This document shows positions 1 through 11,492 of a stretch of DNA of 64,000 nt, in pieces. The stretch covers positions 19,687,563-19,751,562 of the forward strand of contig NC_071348.1 of NCBI RefSeq assembly GCF_027744825.2, given 5' to 3'. The stretch's first letter is position 1. Each line of letters starts with the position of its first letter. The translations under genes were made by a program, and so were the position numbers. The notes below the pieces were generated by a model. The model did no database searches. It was not told the DNA's origin and saw nothing but the letters and a program-made list of their open reading frames with translations. The stretch comes from Synchiropus splendidus (lineage: Eukaryota; Chordata; Actinopteri; Syngnathiformes; Callionymidae).

Positions 1-861
1 ATATGGCACAATGCGTAAAACGCGTTTTCAGCCTGAGATAAGGTCGATTCCGGAACGCCAAACATAAAAATGTTGATAACTTTGGAAAAACACTTCTGAC
101 AGCTTAGATTTGATGTGCAACTACGAGAAAGACCCTTTCTGCTGTAGTGGGTGGTGAAAATTCAATGTTCTGAAGCTTCACTGCAAATTTATGGCACAAT
201 GCGGAAAACGCGTTGTCAGCCTGAGATAAGGTCGATTCCCGTACGCCAAACATAAAAATGTTGATAACTTTGGAAAAACACTTCTGACAGCTTAGATTTG
301 ATGTGCAACTACTAGAAAGACCCTTTCTGCCATCGTGGGAGGTGAAAATTTCATGTTCTGAAGCGTCCCAGCAAAGATATGGCACAATGCAGAAAACACG
401 TTTTCAGACTGAGATAAGGTGGGTTCCAGAACGCCAAACATAAAAATGTTGATAACTTTGGAAAAACACTTCAGACAGCTTAGATTTGATGTGCAACTAC
501 TAGAAAGACCCTTTCTGCAAAAGTGGGCGGTGAAAATTTCATGTTCTGAAGCTTCCCTGCAAAGTTATGGCACAATGCAGAAAACGCGTTTTCAGCCTGA
601 CATAAGGTGGTTTCAGGAACGAGAAACATTAAAATGTTGATTACTTTGGAAAAATACCAGACAGCTTAGATATGATGTGCAACTACTAGAAAGACCCTTT
701 CTGCTATAGTGGGATGTGAAAATTTCATGTCCTGAAGCTTCCCTGAGAAGTTATGGCACAATGCAGAAAACGCGTTTTCAGCCTGAGATAAGGTCGATTC
801 CCTAACGCCAAACATAAAAATGTTGATAACTTTGAAAAAAACACTGCAGACAGCTTAGATT

Positions 862-1790
862 TGATGTGCAACTACTAGAAAGACCCTTTATGCTATTGTG
901 GGAGGTGAAAATTTCATGTTCTGATGTATCCCTGCAAAGTTGTGGCAATATGCAGAAAAAGTGTTTTCAGACTGAGATAATGTGGGTTCCAGTGCGCCAA
1001 ACAAAAAAATTTTGATAACATTGGAAAAACATTCCAGACATCTTAGATTTGATGTGCAACTACTAGAAAGACCCTTTCTGCTATAATGGGAGGTGAAAAT
1101 TTCATGTTCTGAAGCTTTATGCAAGGATATGGCACAATGCGTAAAACGCGTTTTCAGCCTGAGATAAATTCGATTCCCGAACGCCAAACATAAAAATGTT
1201 GAAAACTTTGGAAAAACACTTCAGACAGCTTAGATTTGATGTGCAAGACCTTTTCTGCTATAGTGGAAGTTTAAAATTTCATGTTCAGAAGCTTCCCTGC
1301 AAAGTTAAGGCACAATGCAGAAAACACGTTTTCAGCCTGAGATAAAGTCGATTCCGGAACGCCAAACATAAAAATGTTGATAACTTTGGAAAAACACTTC
1401 AGACTGCTTAGATTTGATGTGCAACTACTGGAAAGACCTTTTCTGCTATAGTGGAAGTTTAAAATGTCATGTTCTGAAGCTCCCCTGAAAAGTTATGGCA
1501 CAATGCAGAAAACGCGTTTTCAGCCTGAGATAAGGTGGGTTCCCGAACGCCAAACATAAAAATGTTGAAAACTTTGGAAAAACACTTCAGACAGCTTAGA
1601 TTTGATGTGCAACTACTAGAAAGACCTTTTCTGCTATCATGGAAGTTTAAAATTTCATGTTCTGAAGCTTCCCTGCAAAGTTATGGCACAATGCAGAAAA
1701 CACGTTTTCAGCCTGAGATAAAGTCGATTCCGGAACGCCATACATAAAAATGTTGACAACTTTGGAAAAACACTTCAGACAGCTTCGATT
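862..1790 (+). repeat. 929-bp higher-order unit, copy A
   Basis: Five monomers shortened by 11 bp in total. Diagnostic marks are CTGATGTATCC near 921, a CAAACAAAAAAAT change near 1,000, and a 10-bp deletion at about 1,240 that joins GTGCAA directly to GACC. It is directly followed by copy B at an offset of exactly 929 bp. Confidence 0.92.
1187..1364 (+). repeat. Shortened monomer, 178 bp
   Basis: Ten bases equivalent to CTACTAGAAA are missing after GATGTGCAA, removing the left arm of the second hairpin. Identical lesions are found in the units at 2,116-2,293 and 6,993-7,170, showing descent by duplication and not repeated mutation. Confidence 0.9.
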
Positions 1791-2719
1791 TGATGTGCAA
1801 CTACTAGAAAGACCCTTTATGCTATTGTGGGAGGTGAAAATTTCATGTTCTGATGTATCCCTGCAAAGTTGTGGCAATATGCAGAAAAAGTGTTTTCAGA
1901 CTGAGATAATGTGGGTTCCAGTGCGCCAAACAAAAAAATTTTGATAACATTGGAAAAACATTCCAGACATCTTAGATTTGATGTGCAACTACTAGAAAGA
2001 CCCTTTCTGCTATAATGGGAGGTGAAAATTTCATGTTCTGAAGCTTTATGCAAGGATATGGCACAATGCGTAAAACGCGTTTTCAGCCTGAGATAAATTC
2101 GATTCCCGAACGCCAAACATAAAAATGTTGAAAACTTTGGAAAAACACTTCAGACAGCTTAGATTTGATGTGCAAGACCTTTTCTGCTATAGTGGAAGTT
2201 TAAAATTTCATGTTCAGAAGCTTCCCTGCAAAGTTAAGGCACAATGCAGAAAACACGTTTTCAGCCTGAGATAAAGTCGATTCCGGAACGCCAAACATAA
2301 AAATGTTGATAACTTTGGAAAAACACTTCAGACTGCTTAGATTTGATGTGCAACTACTGGAAAGACCTTTTCTGCTATAGTGGAAGTTTAAAATGTCATG
2401 TTCTGAAGCTCCCCTGAAAAGTTATGGCACAATGCAGAAAACGCGTTTTCAGCCTGAGATAAGGTGGGTTCCCGAACGCCAAACATAAAAATGTTGAAAA
2501 CTTTGGAAAAACACTTCAGACAGCTTAGATTTGATGTGCAACTACTAGAAAGACCTTTTCTGCTATCATGGAAGTTTAAAATTTCATGTTCTGAAGCTTC
2601 CCTGCAAAGTTATGGCACAATGCAGAAAACACGTTTTCAGCCTGAGATAAAGTCGATTCCGGAACGCCATACATAAAAATGTTGACAACTTTGGAAAAAC
2701 ACTTCAGACAGCTTCGATT
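1791..2719 (+). repeat. 929-bp higher-order unit, copy B (tandem duplicate)
   Basis: It repeats copy A essentially base for base, including the rare 10-bp deletion at about 2,169. The join lies within GATTTGATGTGCAACTAC, where both ends share the same sequence, as expected for unequal crossover between homologous units. The preceding CTTCGATTT at 1,784 recurs at 2,713, marking the end of the unit. Confidence 0.92.
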
Positions 2720-4182
2720 TGATGTGCAACTACGAGAAAGACCCTTTCTGCTGTAGTGGGTGGTGAAAATTCAATGTTCTGAAGCTTCACTGCAAAGTTA
2801 TGGCACAATGCGGAAAACGCGTTGTCAGCCTGAGATAAGGTCGATTCCCCAACGCCAATCATAAAAATGTTGATAACTTTGGAAAAACACTTCAGACAGC
2901 TTAGATTTGATGTGCAACTACTCGGAAGACCCTTTCTGCTATAGCGGGAGGTGAAAATTTCATGTTCTGAGACTTCTCTGCAATGTTACGGCACAATGCA
3001 GAAAACACATTTTCAGAATGAGATAAGGTGGGTTCCCGAACGCCAAACATAAAAATGGGGATTACTTTGGAAAAACACTTCAGACTGCTTAGATTTGATG
3101 TGCAACTACAAAAAAGACCCTTTCTGATATAGTGGGTAGTGAAAATTCGATGTTCTGAAGCTTCCCTGCAAAGTTATGGCACAATGCGTAAAAGGCGTTT
3201 TCAGCCTGAGATAAGGTCGATTCCGGAACGGCAAACATAAAAATGTTGATAACTTTGTAAAAACACTTCAGACAGCTTAGATTTGATGTGCAACCACAAG
3301 ACAGACCCTTTCCGCAATAGTGGGAGGTTAAAATTTCATATTCTGAAGTTTCCTGCAAAGTTATGGCACAATGCATAAAACACGTTTTCAGACTGAAATA
3401 AGGTGGGTTCCAGAACGCCAAACATAAAAATGTTGATAACTTTGGAAAAACATTTCAGACAGCTTAGATTTATTCTGCAACTACTAGAAAGACCCTTTCT
3501 ACTATAGCGGGAAGTGAAAATTTCATGTTCTGAAGCTTTATGCAAAGTTATGGCACAATGCAGAAAAAAGGTTTTCAGACAGAGATAAGGTGGGTTCCAG
3601 AACGCCAAACATAAAAATGTTGATAACTTTGGAAAAACACTTCAGACAGCTTAGATTTGATGTGCAACTACTAGAAAGACCGTTTCTTCTTTAGTGGGAG
3701 TTGAAAAATTCATGTTCTGAAGCTTCCCTGCGAAGTTTTGGCACAATGCAGAAAACGCGTTTTCAGCCTGAGATCAGGTGGGTTCCGGAACGCCAAACAT
3801 AAAAATGTTGATAACTTTCGAAAAACACTTCAGACAGCTTAGGTTTGATGTGCAACTATGAGAAAGACCCTTTCTGCTATAGTGGGAACTTAAAATTTCA
3901 TGTTCTGAAGCTTCCATGCAAAGTTATGGCACAATGCAGAAAACACGTTTTCAGCCTGAGATAAGGTCGATTCCGGAACGCCAAACATAAAAATGTTGAT
4001 AACTTTGGAAAAACATTTCGGACAGCTTAGATTTGATGTGCAACTACTAGAAAGACCCTTTCTGCTACAGTGGGAACTTAAAATTTCATGTTCTGAAGCT
4101 TCCCTGCAACGTTATGGCACAATGCAGAAAACGCGTTTTCTGCCTGACATAAGTCGGGTTCCAGAACGCCAAACGTAAAAAT

Positions 4183-5530
4183 GTTGATGACTTTGGAGAA
4201 ACACTTGAGACAGCTTAGATTTGATGTGCAACTACTCGAAAGACCCTTTCTGCTATAGTGGGGGGTGAAAATTTCATGTTGTGAAGCTTCCCGGCAAAGT
4301 TATGGCACATTGCAGAAAACGCGTTTTCAGCCTGAGATAAGGTCGATTCCGGAATGGCAAACATACAAATGTTGATAACTTCGGAAAAACACTTCAGACA
4401 GCTTAGATTTGATGTGCAACTACTAGAAAGACCCTTTCTGCTATAGTGGGAGGTGAAAATTTCATGTTCTGAAGCTTCCTTGCAAAGTTATGGCACAATG
4501 CAGAAAACGCGTTTTCAGCCTGATATAAGGTGGGTTCCGGAACGGCAAACATAAAAATGCTGATAACTTTGGAAAAACACTTCAGACAGCTTAGATTTGA
4601 TGTGCAACTACAAGAAAGACCTTTTCTGCTATAGTGGAAGTTTAAAATGTCATGTTCTGAAGCTCCCCTGAAAAATTATGGCACAATGCAGACAACGCGT
4701 TTTCAGCCTGAGATAAGGTGGGTTCCCGAAAGCCCAACATAAAAATGTTGATGACTTTGGAGAAACACTTCAGACAGCTTAGATTTGATGTGCAACTACT
4801 AGAAAGACCCTTTCTGCAAAAGTGGGAGGTTAAAATTTCATATTCTGTAGCTTCCCTGCAACGTTATGGCACAATGCAGAAAACGCGTTTTCAGCCTGAC
4901 ATAAGGTGGGTTCCAGAACGCCAAACGTAAAAATGTTGATGACTTTGGAAAAACACTTCAGACAGCTTAGATTTGTTGTGCAACTACTCGAAAGACCCTT
5001 TCTGCTATAGTGGGGGGTGAAAATTTCATGTTCTGAAGCTTCCCTGCAAAATTATGGCACAATGCAGAAAACGCGTTTTCAGCCTGAGATAAGGTCTATT
5101 CCGGAACGCCAAACATAAAAATGTTGATAACTTCGGAAAAACACTTCAGACAGCTTAGATTTGATGTGCAACTACTAGAAAGACCCTTTCTGCTATAGTG
5201 GGAGGTGAAAATTTCATGTTCTGAAGCTTCCTTGCAAAGTTATGGCACAATGCAGAAAACGCGTTTTCAGCCTGATATAAGGTGGGTTCCGGAACGGCAA
5301 ACATAAAAATGCTGATAACTTTGGAAAAACACTTCAGACAGCTTAGATTTGATGTGCAACTACAAGAAAGACCTTTTCTGCTATAGTGGAAGTTTAAAAT
5401 GTCATGTTCTGAAGCTCCCCTGAAAAATTATGGCACAATGCAGACAACGCGTTTTCAGCCTGAGATAAGGTGGGTTCCCGAAAGCCCAACATAAAAATGT
5501 TGAAAACTTTGGAAAAACACTTCAGACAGC
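4183..5530 (+). repeat. 752-bp (4-monomer) tandem duplication
   Basis: Units at 4,548 and 5,300 share the rare AAAAATGCTGATAAC and GGAACGGCAAAC and lie exactly 752 bp apart. The surrounding run (GTGGGGGGTGAAA unit, GCTTCCTTGCAAAG unit, CTGAAAAATTATGG unit) repeats in the same order. Copies diverge on both sides, so the edges are approximate. Related blocks recur near 9,595, 12,227 and 14,672. Confidence 0.82.
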
Positions 5531-5803
5531 TAAGATTTAATGTGCAACTACTACAAAGACCTTTTCTGCTATCGTGGAAATTTAAAATTTCATATTCTGA
5601 AGCTTCCCTGCAAAGTTATGGCACAATGCAGAAAACACGTTTTCAGCCTGAGATAAAGTCGATTCTGGAACGCCAAACATAAAAATGTTGCTAACTTTGG
5701 AAAAACACTTCAGACAGCTTACATTTCACGTGAAACTACTAGAAAGACCATTTCTGCTATAGTGAGAGGTGAAAATTTCATGTTCTGAAGCGTCCCAGCA
5801 AAG

Positions 5804-8745
5804 ATATGGCACAATGCGTAAAACGCGTTTTCAGCCTGAGATAAGGTCGATTCCGGAACGCCAAACATAAAAATGTTGATAACTTTGGAAAAACACTTCT
5901 GACAGCTTAGATTTGATGTGCAACTACGAGAAAGACCCTTTCTGCTGTAGTGGGTGGTGAAAATTCAATGTTCTGAAGCTTCACTGCAAATTTATGGCAC
6001 AATGCGGAAAACGCGTTGTCAGCCTGAGATAAGGTCGATTCCCGTACGCCAAACATAAAAATGTTGATAACTTTGGAAAAACACTTCAGACAGCTTAGAT
6101 TTGATGTGCAACTACTAGAAAGACCCTTTCTGGCATCGTGGGAGGTGAAAATTTCATGTTCTGAAGCGTCCCAGCAAAGATATGGCACAATGCAGAAAAC
6201 ACGTTTTCAGACTGAGATAAGGTGGGTTCCAGAATGCCAAACATAAAAATGTTGATAACTTTGGAAAAACACTTCAGACAGCTTAGATTTGATGTGCAAC
6301 TACTAGAAAGACCCTTTCTGCAAAAGTGGGATGTGAAAATTTCATGTCCTGAAGCTTCCCTGAGAAGTTATGGCACAATGCGTAAAACGCGTTTTCAGCC
6401 AGAGATAAGGTCGAATCCGGAACGCCAAACATAAAAATGGTGATAACTTTGGAAAAACACTTCAGACAGCTTAAATTTTAATGTGCAACTACAAGACAGA
6501 CCCTTTCTGGAAAAGTGGGAGGTTAAAATATCATATTCTGAAGCTTCCCTGCAAAGTCATTGCACAATGCAGAAAACGCGTTTTCAGCCTGAGATAAGGT
6601 CGATTCCCTAACGCCAAACATAAAAATGTTGATAACTTTGAAAAAAACACTGCAGACAGCTTAGATTTGATGTGCAACTACTAGAAAGACCCTTTATGCT
6701 ATTGTGGGAGGTGAAAATTTCATGTTCTGATGTATCCCTGCAAAGTTGTGGCAATATGCAGAAAAAGTGTTTTCAGACTGAGATAATGTGGGTTCCAGTG
6801 CGCCAAACAAAAAAATGTTGATAACATTGGAAAAACATTCCAGACATCTTAGATTTGATGTGCAACTACTAGAAAGACCCTTTCTGCTATAGTGGGAGGT
6901 GAAAATTTCATGTTCTGAAGCTTTATGCAAAGATATGGCACAATGCGTAAAACGCGTTTTCAGCCTGAGATAAAGTCGATTCCCGAACGCCAAACATAAA
7001 AATGTTGAAAACTTTGGAAAAACACTTCAGACAGCTTAGATTTGATGTGCAAGACATTTTCTACTATAGTGGAAGTTTAAAATTTCATGTTCAGAAGCTT
7101 CCCTGCAAAGTTAAGGCACAATACAGAAAACACGTTTTCAGCCTGAGATAAAGTCGATTCCGGAACGCCAAACATAAAAATGTTGATGACTTTGGAAAAA
7201 CACTTCAGACTGCTTAGATTTGATGTGCAACTACTAGAAAGACCTTTTCTGCTATAGTGGAAGTTTAAAATGTCATGTTCTGAAGCTCCCCTGAAAAGTT
7301 ATGGCACAATGCAGAAAACGCGTTTTCAGCCTGAGATAAGGTGGGTTCCCGAACGCCAAACATAAAAATGTTGAAAACTTTGGAAAAACACTTCAGACAG
7401 CTTAGATTTGATGTGCAACTACTAGAAAGACCTTTTCTGCTATCATGGAAGTTTAAAATTTCATGTTCTGAAGCTTCCCTGCAAAGTTATGGCACAATGC
7501 AGAAAACACGTTTTCAGCCTGAGATAAAGTCGATTCCGGAACGCCATACATAAAAATGTTGACAACTTTGGAAAAACACTTCAGACAGCTTCGATTTGAT
7601 GTGCAACTACGAGAAAGACCCTTTCTGCTGTAGTGGGTGGTGAAAATTCAATGTTCTGAAGCTTCACTGCAAAGTTATGGCACAATGCGGAAAACGCGTT
7701 GTCAGCCTGAGATAAGGTCGATTCCCCAACGCCAATCATAAAAATGTTGATAACTTTGGAAAAACACTTCAGACAGCTTAGATTTGATGTGCAACTACTC
7801 GAAAGACCCTTTCTGCCATCGTGGGAGGTGAAAATTTCATGTTCTGAAGCTTCCCTGCAAAGTTATGGAACAATGCGTAAAACGCGTTTTCAGCCTGAGA
7901 TAAGGTCGATTCCCGAACGCCATACATAAAAATGTTGACAACTTTGGAAAAACACTTCAGACAGCTTAGATTTGATGTGCAACTACGAGAAAGACCCTTT
8001 CTACTATAGCGGGAGGTGCAAATTTCATGTTCTGAGACTTCTCTGCAATGTTACGGCACAATGCAGAAAACACATTTTCAGAATGAGATAAGGTGGGTTC
8101 CCGAACGCCAAACATAAAAATGGGGATTACTTTGGAAAAACACTTCAGACTGCTTAGATTTGATGTGCAACTACAAAAAAGACCCTTTCTGATATAGTGG
8201 GTAGTGAAAATTCGATGTTCTGAAGCTTCCCTGCAAAGTTATGGCACAATGCGTAAAAGGCGTTTTCAGCCTGAGATAAGGTCGATTCCGGAACGGCAAA
8301 CATAAAAATGTTGATAACTTTGTAAAAACACTTCAGACAGCTTAGATTTGATGTGCAACCACAAGACAGACCCTTTCCGCAATAGTGGGAGGTTAAAATT
8401 TCATATTCTGAAGTTTCCTGCAAAGTTATGGCACAATGCATAAAACACGTTTTCAGACTGAAATAAGGTGGGTTCCAGAACGCCAAACATAAAAATGTTG
8501 ATAACTTTGGAAAAACATTTCAGACAGCTTAGATTTATTCTGCAACTACTAGAAAGACCCTTTCTACTATAGCGGGAAGTGAAAATTTCATGTTCTGAAG
8601 CTTTATGCAAAGTTATGGCACAATGCAGAAAAAAGGTTTTCAGACAGAGATAAGGTGGGTTCCAGAACGCCAAACATAAAAATGTTGATAACTTTGGAAA
8701 AACACTTCAGACAGCTTAGATTTGATGTGCAACTACTAGAAAGAC
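5804..8745 (+). repeat. About 5.8-kb-spaced segmental duplication, right copy
   Basis: Matches 1-3,675 with the same order of rare variants: CCCGTACGCC, CCCTAACGCC, the 929-bp unit, then the AAAAATGGGGATTAC unit (8,120) followed by GGTAGTGAAAATTCG. Between 6,325 and 6,610 it has a monomer arrangement unlike the left copy, so the two are not simply collinear. Confidence 0.85.
6668..7596 (+). repeat. 929-bp higher-order unit, third (single) copy
   Basis: It carries the same landmarks as copies A and B, including the 10-bp deletion near 7,050, and is also exactly 929 bp between equivalent points. A few bases differ (for example GACATTTTCTAC instead of GACCTTTTCTGC). Here the unit is present once, so the doubling at 862-2,719 followed the larger duplication, or one copy was later lost here. 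Confidence 0.9.
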
Positions 8746-9048
8746 CCTTTGTGCTATAATTGGAGTTGAAAATTTCAAGTTCTGAAGCTTCCCTGCAAAG
8801 TTATGGCACAATGCAGAAAACGCGTTTTCAGCCTGAGATAAGGTGGGTTTCGGAACGCCAAACATAAAAATGTTGATAACTTTGGAAAAACACTTCAGAC
8901 AGCTTAGATTTGATGTGCAACTACTACAAAAACCATTTCTGCGATAGTGGAAGTTTAAAATTTCATGTTCTGAAGCTTCCCTGCAAAGTTATGGCACAAT
9001 GCGTAAAACGCGTTTTCAGCCTGAGATAAGGTCGATTCCAGAACGCCA
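8673..9048 (+). repeat. 376-bp dimer type (TTGTGCTATAATTGG + CATTTCTGCGAT), copy 1
   Basis: Two characteristic monomers occur together: the first carries CTTTGTGCTATAATTGG and TTTCAAGTTC, the second CTACTACAAAAACC and GCGATAGTGG. The pair behaves as one unit, recurring at 10,741, 11,117 and 13,185, with a recombined version at 15,442. Confidence 0.85.
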
Positions 9049-10740
9049 AACATAAAAATGTTGATAACTTTGAAAAAACACTTCAGACAGCTTAGATTTG
9101 ATGTGCAACTACTAGAAAGACCTTTTCTGCTATCATGGAAGTTTAAAATTTCATGTTCTGAAGCTTCCCTGCAAAGTTATGGCACAATGCAGAAAACGCG
9201 TTTTCAGCCAGAGATAAAGTCGATTCCGGAACGCCATACATAAAAATGTTGACAACTTTGGAAAAACACTTCAGACAGCTTCGATTTGATGTGCAACTAC
9301 GAGAAAGACCCTTTCTGCTGTAGTGGGTGGTGAAAATTCAATGTTCTGAAGCTTCACTGCAAAGTTATGGCACAATGCGGAAAACGCGTTGTCAGCCTGA
9401 GATAAGGTCGATTCCCGAACGCCAATCATAAAAATGTTGATAACTTTGGAAAAACACTTCAGACAGCTTAGATTTGATGTGCAACTACTAGAAAGACCCT
9501 TTCTGCAAAAGTGGGAGGTTAAAATTTCATATTCTGTAGCTTCCCTGCAACGTTATGGCACAATGCAGAAAACGCGTTTTCAGCCTGAGATAAGTCGGGT
9601 TCCAGAACGCCAAACGTAAAAATGTTGATGACTTTGGAGAAACACTTGAGACAGCTTAGATTTGATGTGCAACTACTCGAAAGACCCTTTCTGCTATAGT
9701 GGGGGGTGAAAATTTCATGTTCTGAAGCTTCCCGGCAAAGTTATGGCACATTGCAGAAAACGCGTTTTCAGCCTGAGATAAGGTCGATTCCGGAATGGCA
9801 AACATACAAATGTTGATAACTTAGGAAAAACACTTCAGACAGCTTAGATTTGATGTGCAACTACTAGAAAGACCCTTTCTGCAAAAGTGGGAGGTTAAAA
9901 TTTCATATTCTGTAGCTTCCCTGCAACGTTATGGCACAATGCAGAAAACGCGTTTTCAGCCTGACATAAGGTGGGTTCCAGAACGCCAAACGTAAAAATG
10001 TTGATGACTTTGGAAAAACACTTCAGACAGCTTAGATTTGTTGTGCAACTACTCGAAAGACCCTTTCTGCTATAGTGAGGGGTGAAAATTTCATGTTCTG
10101 AAGCTTCCCTGCAAAATTATGGCACAATGCAGAAAACGCGTTTTCAGCCTGAGATAAGGTCTATTCCGGAACGCCAAACATAAAAATGTTGATAACTTCG
10201 GAAAAACACTTCAGACAGCTTAGATTTGATGTGCAACTACTAGAAAGACCCTTTCTGCTATAGTGGGAGGTGAAAATTTCATGTTCTGAAGCTTCCTTGC
10301 AAAGTTATGGCACAATGCAGAAAACGCGTTTTCAGCCTGATATAAGGTGGGTTCCGGAACGGCAAACATAAAAATGCTGATAACTTTGGAAAAACACTTC
10401 AGACAGCTTAGATTTGATGTGCAACTACTAGAAAGACTCTTTCTGCTATAGTGGGAGGTGAAAATGTCATGTTCTGAAGCTTCCCTGCAAAGTTATGGCA
10501 CAATGCAGGAAATGCGTTTTCAGCCTGGAATAAGGTGGGTTCCGGAATGCCAAACATAAAAATGTTGATAACTTTGGAAAAACACTTCAGACAGCTTAGA
10601 TTTGATGTGCAAGTACTAGAAAGACCCTTTTTGCTATAGTGGGAGCTGAAAATTTTATGTTCTGAAGCTTCCCTGCAAAGTTATGGCACAATGCTGAAAA
10701 CGCGTTTTCAGCCTGAGATATGGTGGGTTCCGGAACGCCA

Positions 10741-11116
10741 AACATAAAAATGTTGATAACTTTGGAAAAACACTTCAGACAGCTTAGATTTGATGTGCAA
10801 CTACTAGAAAGACCCTTTGTGCTATAATTGGAGTTGAAAATTTCAAGTTCTGAAGCTTCCCTGCAAAGTTATGGCACAATGCAGAAAACGCGTTTTCAGC
10901 CTGAGATAAGGTGGGTTTCGGAACGCCAAACATAAAAATGTTGATAACTTTGGAAAAACACTTCAGACAGCTTAGATTTGATGTGCAACTACTACAAAAA
11001 CCATTTCTGCGATCGTGGAAGTTTAAAATTTCATGTTCTGAAGCTTCCCTGCAAAGTTATGGCACAATGCGTAAAACGCGTTTTCAGCCTGAGATAAGGT
11101 CGATTCCGGAACGCCA
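10741..11116 (+). repeat. 376-bp dimer, tandem copy a
   Basis: First of two adjacent dimers, exactly two monomers long. It differs from its neighbour at about two bases (GCGATCGTGG and TTCCGGAAC here, GCGATAGTGG and TTCCAGAAC there), so the tandem duplication is recent. Confidence 0.9.
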
Positions 11117-11492
11117 AACATAAAAATGTTGATAACTTTGGAAAAACACTTCAGACAGCTTAGATTTGATGTGCAACTACTAGAAAGACCCTTTGTGCTA
11201 TAATTGGAGTTGAAAATTTCAAGTTCTGAAGCTTCCCTGCAAAGTTATGGCACAATGCAGAAAACGCGTTTTCAGCCTGAGATAAGGTGGGTTTCGGAAC
11301 GCCAAACATAAAAATGTTGATAACTTTGGAAAAACACTTCAGACAGCTTAGATTTGATGTGCAACTACTACAAAAACCATTTCTGCGATAGTGGAAGTTT
11401 AAAATTTCATGTTCTGAAGCTTCCCTGCAAAGTTATGGCACAATGCGTAAAACGCGTTTTCAGCCTGAGATAAGGTCGATTCCAGAACGCCA
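11117..11492 (+). repeat. 376-bp dimer, tandem copy b
   Basis: Immediate 376-bp tandem duplicate of 10,741-11,116. The next unit begins a copy of the block that starts at 9,049. Confidence 0.9.

Larger units (their letters stand above)
1..3675 (+). repeat. About 5.8-kb-spaced segmental duplication, left copy
   Basis: Base 1 of the window corresponds to 5,804. The rare units near 104-385 recur at 5,907-6,188, and the 3,089-3,608 units recur at 8,154-8,673. The offset changes from 5,803 to 5,065 because of the extra 929-bp copy here and single-monomer gains or losses. The match ends near 3,675, where the next unit differs. The left edge is cut by the window. Confidence 0.85.
9049..11492 (+). 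repeat. 2,444-bp (13-monomer) higher-order block, copy 1
   Basis: The variant units of this block reappear in the same order in 11,493-13,936. Offsets are 2,632 bp (14 units) for the first half (for example 9,301 to 11,933) and 2,444 bp (13 units) for the second half (10,911 to 13,355), so one monomer was gained near the start of the second copy and one lost near 12,700. Confidence 0.85.

Noticed and set aside
3810..3835. CENP-B box resemblance in TTTCGAAAAACACTTC variants
   Set aside because: The core would need TTCG, A and CGGG at set spacing. The TTCG, A and first C are present, but the GGG is TTC. Most units read TTTGG instead of TTTCG, so even the first half is missing in the consensus.
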